Positions 22,640 to 34,357 of a DNA stretch of 64,000 bases are shown piece after piece. Every line of letters begins with the position of its first letter. The stretch's first letter is position 1. Under the pieces are notes generated by a model. The model was not told where the DNA came from. It saw nothing but the letters and a program-made list of their open reading frames with translations, and made no database searches. Where the stretch lies: NCBI GenBank assembly GCA_949130495.1, contig OX422208.1, forward strand, positions 645,938,023-646,002,022, read 5' to 3'. This DNA is from Sambucus nigra. Taxonomy: Eukaryota; Streptophyta; Magnoliopsida; Dipsacales; Adoxaceae. A program made the position numbers and the translations under genes.

Positions 22640-25569
22640 CTGAAAAGAAATTTCGTCCTCGAATTTTACCTTCAACAAGGACAGGATATTATTTTCTCAT
22701 TGCTTGTTCTGGTTCCCATGTGGCTTCTTACTGATTTTGATGATCCCAAAGTATCTTTACTAGGTGAATTTCTTTTTTTTTTTAGGATTTTCACCTGACG
22801 GTCTAAAATTTGAATAAGGCATTCTTCAAACTCATGGTTAGGTTGAACAGAGATTTCTTACAATGTAATGACATGTCTTGGGTCTTGAATATACCAACGT
22901 AACTGGGATACATGGAATACGTTATGAATATTAGATAACTCCACTGGTAATTCTGACTAATAGGTTATAGAGCCAATACATTTAATAATAGTGAAGGGTC
23001 CAATATATCTCAGTGTTAATTTCCCTATCTCCCCGATATGTAAAATTCCTTTTTAAGGACAAAGTTTCAAAAATTCCTGATCGAAAACTTGAAATTATAG
23101 TGGCTTTCGATGATTATCTGCATAACTCTTTTGGCGATCTTGGGTCGTACTGAGTCTCTCTCTGATCTGTTGTATTTTCTCTGTAGTTTCTTGGATTATT
23201 TCAGGACCAAATTGCTTGTGTTTTTGGAATTGGTCCAATATGCTGGTGATCGACATGGTCTTCCATACAAGGCTTCAAATAGAGCAACTTTAATACTTGA
23301 CTAGTAATTGTTGATATATGAAAACTCAATAAGTGATAAATGTTCACTCCAGTTGTTGGGAATTTCTAAAGTACAAGCGCGTAACATATTTTCTAAGGTT
23401 TAAATCTTACATTCAGACTATCCATCTGTCTAAGGATGAAAGGTAATCGGATAAATTCTCGAATGTGGAGTTTACTGAGCTTTTGAAAAGAATCTATGGT
23501 TTTTACTCACAGAAAATGGGCAAATTTTGCGAGTCGATCTACTATCAGCCAGATAGATTTATATCCTTTGGGCGTACAAGGTGGTTCACTGACAAAATCC
23601 ACGGTGATATGATCCCATTTCCATTTCAAAATTTAAAAAGGTTGGAGGAGTCCACCAAGACAGTAGTGCTCTATCTTTACTTGCTGACAAGTTAGACATC
23701 ATCTCATAAAGTTCTCTATGTCATTCCTCATAGTTGGTCAACAATATTGTTTCCTCAATGCATGATACATTTTGGAACTTCCAGGGTGTATCATGAATTT
23801 TGAATGATGAGCTTCCTGTAACACTTCTTCTCGTAAGGATAATACGTCGGGCACATATAATTTACTTCTAAATCGTAAGCCTACTTCCTTATCATATGAT
23901 AATTCTCAAGTTCCATGTTGGGCTTGTTATTTGATTACAAAGGGATCTTGGGGTTATTGTGCCAGTATTTCTTTCTTAGGTCAGGATAAGTAATTATGCT
24001 GGAGGATTTTAAGAATGACGGGGTTGGTTAAAGATCATATTGCTTTATGGTAGCACCAATATCATAGGAGCTTGAGGTATGAAGTCAACCAATGGGATTA
24101 CGACTTAATAATTCAACTACAACATTACCTTTTCCGAATGATAATTTAATTTAAACCTATAATCTTCCAAAAATCCCATCCAACGTAGCTGTCTCAAATT
24201 TAAATCTCTTTAAGTGAAGGAATATTTAAAGAGTTTATTATCTAAAAAGGCTTGAAATTATTCACCGTATAGATAACAATGCCATATCTTTAAAGCAAGA
24301 ACCACAACGAATCATTCAAGATCATGTAAAGGATGATTACATTCATAAGTCTTGATTTGTCGCGATCCATACTCCACTACTTTTCCTTTTTTCATCAAGA
24401 CACAACCTAAGCCTTACAACGAGGCATCGGTGTATACATCACAACTTACATCATTAGAAGGAATGGTTAAGACAGGGGCAGTATTTAATTTGTCCTTTAA
24501 AATTTGGAATGCTTGATCACACTTGGTTGTCCATATAAATAGTACTTCCTTCCTAGTTAGCTTTAGTAGTGGGAGAGCGATTTGGGAAAATCTTTTACGA
24601 AACGATGATAATAACCTGCTAATCCGAGAAAACTCTTTATCTAGGTGAGATTGGTGGGGGGTTTCTATTCTAAAATGGCTAAAATTTTAATTGGATCAAC
24701 TTAGATTCCACTTTCAAAAATCACATCTCCTAGGAATTTTACTTCCTTCATCGAGAAATCACACTTGATCTTCTTGGCATACAATTTACGGTTCCTCAAA
24801 GTGCCTAACACAGTTTCTATATGTTGGGCATGTTCTACATGACTTTGAGAATAAACAAGGATATCATCAATGAATACGATAACAAATTGATCAAGAAAAG
24901 GTCTAAAGATTCGATGCATAAGATCCATAAAGGCTGCGGGGGAATTGATTAATCCAAAAGACATTACAGTAAATTCAAAATGTCCATAACGAGTTCAAAA
25001 AGTAGTTTTTGAAATGTCTTCTTCTCTTACTCGTAGTTGATGGTAACAAATCGTAAGTTTATCTTATAAAAGAATCTTGCTAATCTAAGTTGATCGAATA
25101 AATCTTTGATTTTAGGTAAAGGATATCTATTCTTAATTGTAACTGAGTTCAGCTTACGATAGTCTATGCATAATCTAAAGTTTCTGTCATTCTTCTTTAC
25201 AAATAACACAAGTGCTCCCCAAGGAGATGAACTAAGGCGAAAAAACCTATTTTGAGTAGATCATCTAGTTGTGTACGAAATTTATGTAGTTCTAAAGGAG
25301 CCATTCAATACAGAGGTATCAAAATAGGAGAAGTGTTTGAGTAAATATTAATGGTAAATTCTATTTCCCGGGAAAGGGGGTATACCAGGAAATTTTTTTG
25401 GAAAACATCTTCAAATTGTTCCAAAATTCTAAGAATTAAGGAAGAAGAGGAATTTTGACCGGTTCCTTAAAGCATAAAAGAATAATTTTCTTGGTCTCAA
25501 AAATTTATTCTCTTTAAATGGCAATCAATATATGCATGATGTTTTGACAATACATCCATTCTGATAATG
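22640..25569 (-). pseudogene. Gypsy pol remnant: protease/RT boundary, RT, RNase H, integrase
   Basis: Read on the minus strand from 25569 leftward. A protease/RT linker (about 25560-25470, MDVLSKHHAYIDCHLKR) comes first. RT follows with [20 protein letters not shown] (25230-25150), [28 protein letters not shown] (24964 on) and the catalytic [13 protein letters not shown] (about 24880). RNase H is next (about 24410-24180, with QRDLNLRQ-like and RWMGFLEDYRFKLNYHS). Integrase (about 23700-23230) has TFHPTDG-type, LENMLRACTLEIP and [10 protein letters not shown] motifs. The 3' polypurine region reads cgaggacgaaatttctttt on the minus strand (22645-22665). There are many stops and frameshifts. The residue pattern is that of chromoviruses (Del/Tekay type). 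Confidence 0.85.
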
Positions 25570-25574
25570 ATATC
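25570..25574. repeat. target-site duplication ATATC, left copy
   Basis: Exact match to 34353-34357, bounding the copia gag-only element. Confidence 0.9.
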
Positions 25575-26686
25575 TGAAAAAACTGAATAGGTTCGGTGTG
25601 ATAATTGATTTAGATTAAATTCGCAAGTTTCCTAGAAACCCTTATTTAATTAGAGTCTACTTTTAAACCAAATAAAATCAGCCCTTAAACATGCATCTAA
25701 ATCAACTCATCAAAAATAAAGCATGCGACACAAAGTTAAGGAAAAATCACCGCAGGGTAAAACCTTTTATTTCTAGAACTTTGAATAATTTACAAGACCA
25801 TTGACTTACATACAACCTGATAATCGCCCACAAGTGTAACGCACGGTGTCTTCGGCAAACTTTCAAAGCAATGGCTAGAAACAGTGTCGGCTGGAAGTTT
25901 CCCTTTCCAGGAGGGCAGCAATGAAGAAGAGAGACGGCTTCTCCACAAGGGTTGAACAAATACAAGGATGTGTTCTTGGGTTACCAAAAAGATTCACAAA
26001 GGTTTGGCAATTGTGTGAATAAAAATATGAGTCTTGGGACTCAAAAAAATATGAAGACTAGAGGTATTTGGACTCTCAAAAACGTCTTCCAAAGTCTTGC
26101 AAAATAGCTCCCCCGAAGTTGGTTTAAATAGGAAAAACACATGAAGAGTTTTGCAAAATAAAAACACTGAAATTCTATCTAGCGTACAGGGACCCCGAAC
26201 CCGTTTGGGTACCCTGCGAACCGGTTCCCCCCCCCCCCCCCGAACCATTTTGGGCTGGGTTCGGGGAAACTCGCTGGGAACAGGGGCTAAACACTTAGAA
26301 AAATTCCCAGTATTTTCAATGTAAATATCTCCATTTTCAACGGGTAATAACTTGTTCATCGTAGCTCGAATTGAGGTGTCGTTTCTTCCAGTATCTTCGT
26401 TGCAGCAAGGTCTTCAACTTTCCAGTCAACCGGTCCTCCGAACGGTGGCTATAAAATTACCAAATTTCCCTTGAACTTCCCTATCAAGCCTTATTTCACT
26501 GTTTTGACTTCTCTTGCGTACCACTTGCATTACGAGCCTAAAATCATGGAACATGAAGTCGTTGAGGTAGATGAGGGACACATGATGGAGATAATAAATG
26601 TTTGATTCTTGGAATTCGGATAGAGGCCATCATGTGATATCGTGAGGTGACGTGCCAAATGTAGCGGCGTACGACATACATAAATG
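25575..26686 (-). repeat. copia LTR, left copy, truncated at one end
   Basis: Starts tgaaaaaactgaataggttcgg. It ends at ataaatg, missing the final 33 bases present in the middle copy, because a deletion joins it to the internal region at 26687. It contains a 15-C run (26227-26241) in the palindromic block gaaccggttc...gaacc. Confidence 0.9.
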
Positions 26687-27894
26687 TCCCCAAATAGACA
26701 AATAAGAAGAATGAATCAAACAAGCAAAATCGGGGTGTCACGGTATTCAAAAAAATACACAAACTATTTTTGATTTTTCAATTTTTCATACAAAAAAAAT
26801 AGATAGCATTTTTAAAAAATGTAAAACATGATACAAAAATCACACCATGGATTTAAACTCAAACAACCAAGTCATGGAAATGGAATGAATGGGTGTGAAC
26901 ACATTCGATAGGTAAATCAACTCAATCAATCACAAGTGCACGATGCATACGTGTACCCCTAACGAATGAGCATCAAAAGTATCCTTAGGAGAAAACAATT
27001 ATAGAATTTAGTTGACATCGTCTTATGCAAATCAACAAATCAAAGTCAAAGTGATTTCCACACCAATAACGTCCTAAACTATTAAGCGCATTTTCAAGCA
27101 TTTCAAGGACGTGCAAACCCGTTTTAATTCTCCAACCAAACTCCCTCATATATATTTTTTTTTAGAGGTAATCTAAATTCTCAAACTTTGGAGAATTGGT
27201 GCAAAAACCTAAATGGCCCATAATTTGGCATGAATTTCTTTTTATTGCCTTTCAATTTTTTTCGGGCTCTTTAAACCTTTTTGGACCCCGGATAATAAAA
27301 TTCCTCCATTTTTTAGGTCCTTTCTAACGGTGGCTTTTGCGCAAAGGATAGATAATTACCTTTCGCAACCCCTCCCCGTTTTTAAACAAAGCACACAAAC
27401 TCACAAAACGGTTCTTATATGCACAATATCTTTATTAAAATTTATCGCGCTTGGTTCGTTTTAAGGACAGGATTGAAGTGAAAACACCCAACCAACATGT
27501 GATAAGACAAGCACAATAATCAAACAAATCCGTGCATGTGTGCAATAAAGGATGAAGTGACTCAAACATGTAGGAAGTAACACTTAATTACATCTTAATG
27601 ACTCCAAACATTATAAAGCACATGGATGAATTGACCTATTGTCTCAAAACACTATCAAATAGTCACAATGAAAATAATGAAATGAAGTTGTGACTCGGTC
27701 ATCCAAAGTGTTCATCCATAAATGGTGCAAACAAAAACAAAAATCTTTTTGGATTTTTCTAAAAAATTTATGAAAATAAAATCTTTTTGTATTTTTCAAA
27801 ATCTTTCAAAAAAATATACAAAAATGATACATACTAGCAATAGGCAAACAGAGTCATCCTGAAAATCATCCTATGCTAGTAAACAAGTCAAACC
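26687..27894 (-). other. copia internal noncoding region downstream of gag, copy 1
   Basis: About 1.2 kb of AT-rich sequence with no frame longer than about 70 codons and none of the protease, integrase or RT motifs, so pol is really absent rather than damaged. In copy 2 about 1.28 kb (equivalent to 26932-28217) of this and of the gag C-terminus is deleted. Confidence 0.7.
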
Positions 27895-29749
27895 TCAATC
27901 ATTAGGAGCGGAGGGGTTTTCCAAAGGTGGTGACAACTTATGAAAAACCTCTATCAATTCTTGTGAGGATTTGACTAAAAACTTAACTTGCTCACCTAAA
28001 TGTACAAATTCTCTCATGTAGTCTCTGGGAGCATGTAAAGTATCATGTGTGGGTGCGTGTGTGCCAGAAACACGTGTAGAAGCAAAACGTGACACATAAC
28101 CCAACTTAAAACAAAATTCCTTAAGGTGACCTCTCCTTTTACAATGAGAGCAAACATAAATAGGCCTCGGAACACCTTTCTCAAAAACTCTAGTACGCGC
28201 TCTCCTAGTAGGAATGGGATGCCTAGGTGGGTTAGGGTGAGACTTACGTGAATCAAACACTGAAGTGGGAATCGGCTCGGGTTATAATTGGGAAGAAGTA
28301 GCACCGTCATGACTTATTCCTAACTTCTCACCTTTATCCTTATGAACCACCTTTTCAACCTTCTTAGGTGCGTTCACAAAATCGACTTTGACCTCCCTGG
28401 CACGTTCGAGATCACTCTCGAGTTGGGATACACGTGTCGTCAGACTAGACAACGTGTCGGTCAAATCACACTTCTCCTTTCTCAAAACCTCCTTCTCTTT
28501 TTCCAAATTTAAAACCCGACAACCTAAATCACGATTATACTTCTTAGTTTTCAAGGTCTCGGTGTACATATCTCTAAAGGCTTTTTGGATCTCACTTTCA
28601 TCTCCACTCTCACTTTCACTTTCTCCCTCACTCGAAGAACACAAATCACCACCATCGCTTTCGTGTGCACTTTTGTGAGATAAAGTGGGTGTGCACACAC
28701 GACTATAAAAAGATAAAAACTTCTCACCACTAGTCTCATCACCCTCACCTTCACAACAATCACTAAGTGTGGCGGGCATAGGAGTCTCTTTGCCTTTTCT
28801 CCTTATCCTAGTAGGACATTCTCTAGCTATGTGACCTTTCCCTTCACACTCAAAGCACCTGATCTCATCCTCCTTGTCACTATCTTTGGCCTCCTCTTTC
28901 TTTTTATTTGACACAAAAGGTCTCTTTTTATTGGAAGAATTTTCTATATTCATTTTGAGGAACTTTTTAAAAAAAAATCGCAATTAAGGACATTTCTTTA
29001 AAATCAAAATCTTCCTCAGAGTCGGACTCACAAACTTTTTCTTTCTTTTTCTTAACATGGGTCTTTAAAGCAATGCCATTATCCTTAGCCTTAATGGTTT
29101 TGGGAAACATGTCAATCTCATAGGTTTGAAGATATCCTACAAGTTCTTCCAACTTAAGTGATTTCAAATTTCCCAAAGAGTTCAAAACAGTGACTTTAGG
29201 AATAAAGCGTTTTGGGAGAGGTCTCAAAATCTTTTTAATGACACGCGTGTTATCAATCACCTCACCCAAATTAAAACATGTGTTAACAATGTCTGACAAA
29301 CGAGCATAAAAATCATCAAAGCATTCAGACTTAGACATGGTAATAGTCTCAAATTGGGTGGCCAAATTTTATAATTTTGATTCTTTAACTGCGTTCGTAC
29401 CCTCATGTGTCAGCTTCAAAACATCCCAAGCCTCTTTAGACGTGGTGCACGTCATAATTCGGCGAAACTCATCAGGAGAGACAGCTCCAGAAATAGCACT
29501 CAGACCACGGGAATTAAAATTGGACAATTTATAATCGTCTTCAGTCCAGGCTGACACGGGTTTTAAAGTGGTGATGTTATTAACAGTGACCGTGGGAGGA
29601 GTCCAACCATTTTCGCAAAGCAACCAAGCACGCTCGTCAATAGATTTTAAAATTGATTTCATACGAGCTTTCCAGTAGTCATAATTAGACCCGACAAAAA
29701 TAGGCATCTGATTATATAAGTGCTCTATAAAAAAAATGCGAATTTTCAC
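27895..29749 (-). pseudogene. copia gag, copy 1, with two zinc knuckles
   Basis: Begins MPIFVGSNYDYWKARMKSIL at 29749 (UBN2-type gag). A stop after KESKL (about 29369) and a frameshift near 28975 break it. Knuckle 1, CFECEGKGHIAREC, is at 28816-28857. A highly charged, coiled-coil-prone stretch follows (LGCRVLNLEKEKEVLRKEK). A second knuckle, CSHCKRRGHLKEFC, is at 28111-28152, after a further break at about 28261-28282, and the frame ends at 27895. Both knuckles fit CX2CX4HX4C. Gag would form the particle and bind RNA. This copy keeps the C-terminal part that copy 2 has lost. Confidence 0.88.
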
Positions 29750-29841
29750 AAAACATATTTTAAAAAATAAATCAATATCACACGATTTTGCAGAAAATAG
29801 GAGTACGCGATAAATTAGCGTAACCTGCTCTTATACCAATT

Positions 29842-30980
29842 TGAAAAAAATCGAATAGGTTCGGTGTGATAATTGATTTAGATTAAATTCGCAAGTTTCC
29901 TGGTAACCCTTATTTAATTAGAGTCTACTTTTAAACCAAATAAAATCAGCCCTTAAACATGCATCTAAATCAACTCATCAAAAATAAAGCATGCGACACA
30001 AAGTTAAGGAAAAATCCCCGCAGGGAAAAACCTTTTATTTCTAGAACTTTGAATAATTTACAAGACCATTGACTTACATACAACCTGATAATCGCCCACA
30101 AGTGTAACGCACGGTGTCTTCGGCAAACTTTCAAAGCAACGGCTAGAAACAGTGTCGGCTGGAAGTTTCCCTTTCCAGGAGGGCAGCAATGAAGAAGAGA
30201 GACGGCTTCTCCACAAGGGTTGAACAAATACAAGGATGTGTTCTTGGGTTACCAAAAAGATTCAGAAAGGTTTGGCAATTGTGAGAATCAAAATATTAGT
30301 CTTGGGTCTCAAAAAAATATGAAAACTAGAGGTATTTGGACTCTCAAAAACGTCTTTCAAAGTCTTGCAAAAATAGCTCCCCCGAAATTGGTTTAAATAG
30401 GAAAAACCCATGAAGAGTTTTCCAAAATAAAAACACTGAAATTCTATCCAGCGTACAAGGACCCCGAACCCGTTCGGGTACCCTGCGAACCGGTTCTCCC
30501 CTCCGAACCAGTTCGGGCTGGGTTCGGGGAAACTCGCTGGGAACAGGGGCTAAACACTTAGAAAAATTCCCAGTATTTTCAATATAAATATCTCCATTTT
30601 CAACGGGAAATAACTTGTTCACCGTAGCTCGAATTGAGGTTTCGTTTCTGCCAGTATCTTCGTTGCGGCAAGCTCTTCAACTTTCCAGTTGACCGGTCCT
30701 CCGGACGGTGGCTATAAAATTACCAAATTACCCTTGAACTTCCCTATCAAGCCTTATTTCACTGTTTTGACTTCTCGCGTACCACTTGCATTACGAGCCT
30801 AAAATCATGGAACGTGAAGTCGTTGAGGTAGATGAGGGACACATGATGGAGATAATAAATGCTTGATTCCTGGAATTCGGATAGAGGCCGTCATGTGATA
30901 TCGTGAGGTGACGTGCCAAATGTAGCGGCGTACGACATACATAAATGTAACATGTTGGACATGAGAAAAATGTCCTTACA
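29842..30980 (-). repeat. copia LTR, middle copy (1,139 bp)
   Basis: Full-length: tgaaaaaaatcg to gtccttaca. On the element strand it is preceded by a polypurine tract (30981-30994) and followed by a primer-binding site (29826-29840), so it serves as the 3' LTR of one unit and the 5' LTR of the next. A TATA-like tatttaaacc occurs near 30390-30400. Confidence 0.92.
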
Positions 30981-31593
30981 AATCTCCCCCTATGTCTATG
31001 CCGGTACATACATAAAAATATCCGAATTATCAAATAACAAATTGCCTATACAAATCTACCCTTCCATGAACCCAAAACTGGAAAAGGTACAAATGAATAG
31101 TCTCCATCGTTTGTTCTTCAAATCGTCAGGAATCTCAAATCTTTTCTCATCAGGGTGTGTAATTTAGTGATCATCAATGTAGTATCTACACACATGAGAT
31201 AAAGAAAAAATACCAAGTGACGTATCGAGTTTGAAATGAGATAAACATAGATACCAATATATGATAAGCATAAGTCAAATCTCAAAACTCCCCCAAAATT
31301 CAAACTCCCCTAAAATAAGATAATTCTTTAATCTCCCCCTTTTCATGATGTCCCCAAATAGACAAATAAGAAGAATGAATCAAACAAGCAAAATCGGGGT
31401 GTCACGGTATTCAAAAAAATACACAAACTATTTTTGATTTTTCAATTTTTCATACAAAAAAAATAGATACCATTTTTAAAAAATGTAAAACATGATACAA
31501 AAATCACACCATGGATTGAAACTCAAACAACCAAGTCATGGAAATGGAATGAATGGGTGTGAACACATTCGATAGGTAAATCAACTCAATCAA
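30981..31593 (-). other. copia 3' noncoding region with several polypurine tracts
   Basis: On the minus strand there are repeated purine tracts: ataGGGGGAGATT at 30981-30992, aaaagggggagattaa near 31329-31343, and weaker g-runs near 31286-31312. Multiple tracts before the 3' LTR are a Sirevirus trait. The part 30981-31350 is missing from copy 1. No coding region. Confidence 0.65.
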
Positions 31594-33087
31594 TCATATG
31601 TGCCTAGGTGGGTTAGGGTGAGACTTACGTGAATCAAACACTAAAGTGGGAATCGGCTCGGGTTCTAATTGGGAAGTAGTAGCACCGTCATGACTTATTC
31701 CTAACTTCTCACCTTTATCCTTATGAACCACCTTTTCAACCTTCTTAGGTGCGTTCACAAAATTAACTTTGACCTCCATGGCACATTCGAGATCACTGTC
31801 GAGTTGGGATACACGTGTCGTCAGACTAGACAACGTGTCGGTCAAATTACACTTCTCCTTTCTCAAAACCTCCTTCTCTTTTTCCAAATTTAAAACCCGA
31901 CAACCTAAATCACGATTATACTTCTTAGTTTTCAAGGTCTCGGTGTACATATCTCTAAAGGCTTTTTGGATCTCACTTTCATCTCCACTCTCACTTTGAC
32001 TTTCTCCCTCACTCGAAGCACACAAATCACCATCATCGCTTTCGTGTGCACTTTTGTGAGATAAAGTGGGTGTGCACACACGACTAGAAAAAGCTAAAAA
32101 CTTCTCACCACTAGTCTCATCACCCTCACCTTCACTACTATCACTAAGTGTGGCGGGCATAGGAGTCTCTTTGCCTTTTCTCCTTATCCTAGTAGGACAC
32201 TCTCTAGCTATGTGCCCTTTCCCTTCACACTCAAAGCACCTGATCTCATCCTCCTTATCACTATCTTTGGCCTCCTCTTTCTTTTTATTTGACACAAAAG
32301 GTCTCTTTTTATTGGAAGAATTTTCTTTATTCATTTTGAGGAACTTTTTAAAAAAAATCGCAATTAAGGACATTTCTTTAAAATCAAAATCTTCCTCAGA
32401 GTCGGACTCACAAACTTTTTCTTTATTTTTCTTAACATGGGTCTTTAAAGCAATGCCATTATCCTTAGCCTTAATGGTTTTGGGAAACATGTCAATCTCA
32501 TAGGTTTGAATATATCCTACAAGTTCTTCCAACTTAAGTGATTTCAAATTTCCCAAAGAGTTCAAAATAGTGACTTTAGAAATAAAGCGTTTTGGGAGAG
32601 GTCTCAAAATCTTTTTAAAGACACGCGTGTTATCAATCACCTCACCCAAATTAAAACATGTGTTAACAATGTCTGACAAACGAGCATAAAAATCATCAAA
32701 GCATTCAGACTCAGACATGGTAATAGTCTCAAATTGGGTGGCCAAATTTTGTAATTTTGATTCTTTAACTGCGTTCGTACCCTCATGTGTCAGTTTCAAA
32801 ACATCACAAGCCTCTTTAGACGTGGTGCACGTCATAATTCGATGAAACTCATCAGGAGAGACAGCTCCAGAAATAGCACTCAGACCACGGGAATTAAAAT
32901 TGGACAATTTATAATCGTCTTCAGTCCAGGCTGACACGGGTTTTAAAGTGGTGATGTTATTAACAGTGACCGTGGGAGGAGTCCAACCATTTTCGCAAAG
33001 CAACCAAACACGCTCGTCAATAGATTTTAAAATCGATTTCATACGAGCTTTCCAGTAGGCATAATTAGACCCGTCAAAAATAGGCAT
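31594..33087 (-). CDS. copia gag, copy 2, open 497-codon frame, C-terminally truncated
   Basis: An uninterrupted gag frame starting MPIFDGSNYAYWKARMKSIL. The UBN2-like gag domain fills roughly residues 1-190, with FDDFYARLSDIVNTC and LRPLPKRF typical of copia gag. A basic linker is followed by a zinc knuckle, CFECEGKGHIAREC (near 32200-32240), then an acidic Ser/Glu stretch and a coiled-coil-like LGCRVLNLEKEKEVLRKEK segment. It ends in PNPPRHI at a deletion junction, so the last about 120 residues, including the second knuckle seen in copy 1, are gone. It is the longest intact element frame in this block. It may still give a Gag-like protein if transcribed from the LTR at 33213-34352. Confidence 0.85.
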   Translation of the reverse strand: MPIFDGSNYAYWKARMKSILKSIDERVWLLCENGWTPPTVTVNNITTLKPVSAWTEDDYKLSNFNSRGLSAISGAVSPDEFHRIMTCTTSKEACDVLKLTHEGTNAVKESKLQNLATQFETITMSESECFDDFYARLSDIVNTCFNLGEVIDNTRVFKKILRPLPKRFISKVTILNSLGNLKSLKLEELVGYIQTYEIDMFPKTIKAKDNGIALKTHVKKNKEKVCESDSEEDFDFKEMSLIAIFFKKFLKMNKENSSNKKRPFVSNKKKEEAKDSDKEDEIRCFECEGKGHIARECPTRIRRKGKETPMPATLSDSSEGEGDETSGEKFLAFSSRVCTPTLSHKSAHESDDGDLCASSEGESQSESGDESEIQKAFRDMYTETLKTKKYNRDLGCRVLNLEKEKEVLRKEKCNLTDTLSSLTTRVSQLDSDLECAMEVKVNFVNAPKKVEKVVHKDKGEKLGISHDGATTSQLEPEPIPTLVFDSRKSHPNPPRHI

Positions 33088-33212
33088 CTGATTATATCAT
33101 AAAAAAATGCGAATTTTCACAAAACAGATTTAAAAAAATAAATCAATATCACACGATTTGGCGGAAAATAGGAGTACGCGATAAATTAGCGTAACCTGCT
33201 CTTATACCAATT

Positions 33213-34352
33213 TGAAAAAAATCGAATAGGTTCGGTGTGATAATTGATTTAGATTAAATTCGCAAGTTTCCTAGTAACCCTTATTTAATTAGAGTCTACT
33301 TTTAAACCAAATAAAATCAGCCCTTAAACATGCATCTAAATCAACTCATCAAAAATAAAGCATGCGACACAAAGTTAAGGAAAAATCCCCGCAGGGAAAA
33401 ACCTTTTATTTCTAGAACTTTGAATAATTTACAAGACCATTGACTTACATACAACCTGATAATCCCCCACAAGTGTAACGCACTGTGTCTTCGACAAACT
33501 TTCAAAGCAACGGCTAGAAACAGTGTCGGCTGAAAGTTTCCCTTTCCAGGAGGGCAGCAATGAAGAAGAGAGACGGCTTCTCCATAAGGGTTGAACAAAT
33601 ACAAGGATGTGTTCTTGGGTTACCAAAAAGATTCAGAAAGGTTTGGCAATTGTGTGAATCAAAATATGAGTCTTGGGACTCAAAAAAATATGAAGACTAG
33701 AGGTATTTGGACTCTCAAAAACGTCTTCCAAAGTCTTGCAAAATAGCTCCCCCGAAGTTAGTTTAAATAGGAAAAACACATGAAGAGTTTTGCAAAATAA
33801 AAACACTGAAATTCTATCCAGCGTACAGGGACCCCGAACCCGTTCGGGTACCCTGCGAACCGGTTCGCCCCCCCGAACCATTTCGGGCGGGGTTCGGGGA
33901 AAGTCGCTGGGAACAGGGGCTAAACACTTAGAAAAATTTCCAGTATTTTCAATGTAAATATCTCCATTTTCAACGGGTAATAACTTGTTCACCGTAGCTC
34001 GGATTGAGGTGTCGTTTCTTTCAGTATCTTCGTTGCGGCAAGCTCTTCAACTTTCTAGTTGGCCGGTCCTTTGGACGGTGGCTGTAAGATTACCAAATTT
34101 CCTTTGAACTTCCCTATCAAGCCTTATTTCACTGTTTTGACTTCTCTTGCGTACCACTTGCATTACGAGCCTAAAATCATGGAACGTGAAGTCGTTGAGG
34201 CAGATGAGGGACACTTGATGGAGATAATAAATGCTTGATTCCTGGAATTCGGATAGAGGCCGTCATGTGATATCGTGAGGTGACGTGCCAAATGTAGCGG
34301 CGTACGACATACATAAATGTAACATGTTGGACATGAGAAAAATGCCCTTACA
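33213..34352 (-). repeat. copia LTR, right copy (5' LTR on its strand, 1,140 bp)
   Basis: tgaaaaaaatcg to cccttaca, full-length, about 95-97% like the middle copy by eye. Followed by ATATC (34353-34357). The primer-binding site lies at 33198-33211 on the minus strand. The palindromic block is at about 33830-33907. Confidence 0.92.
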
Positions 34353-34357
34353 ATATC
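34353..34357. repeat. target-site duplication ATATC, right copy
   Basis: Exact match to 25570-25574. Confidence 0.9.

Larger units (their letters stand above)
25575..34352 (-). mobile_element. gag-only Sirevirus-like Copia element, LTR-gag-LTR-gag-LTR
   Basis: Three LTR copies (25575-26686, 29842-30980, 33213-34352) separate two gag-bearing internal regions, all on the minus strand, with one 5-bp duplication (ATATC) around the whole. Primer-binding sites lie left of the middle and right LTRs (complement of ttggtataagagc). A polypurine tract lies right of the middle LTR. Neither internal region holds protease, integrase, RT or RNase H, so the element is non-autonomous. Gag-only elements of this build have been described in plants as TR-GAG. 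The tandem arrangement is the usual outcome of unequal exchange between LTRs or of inserting an already tandem copy. It sits in the protease/RT region of the larger Gypsy element. Confidence 0.9.
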
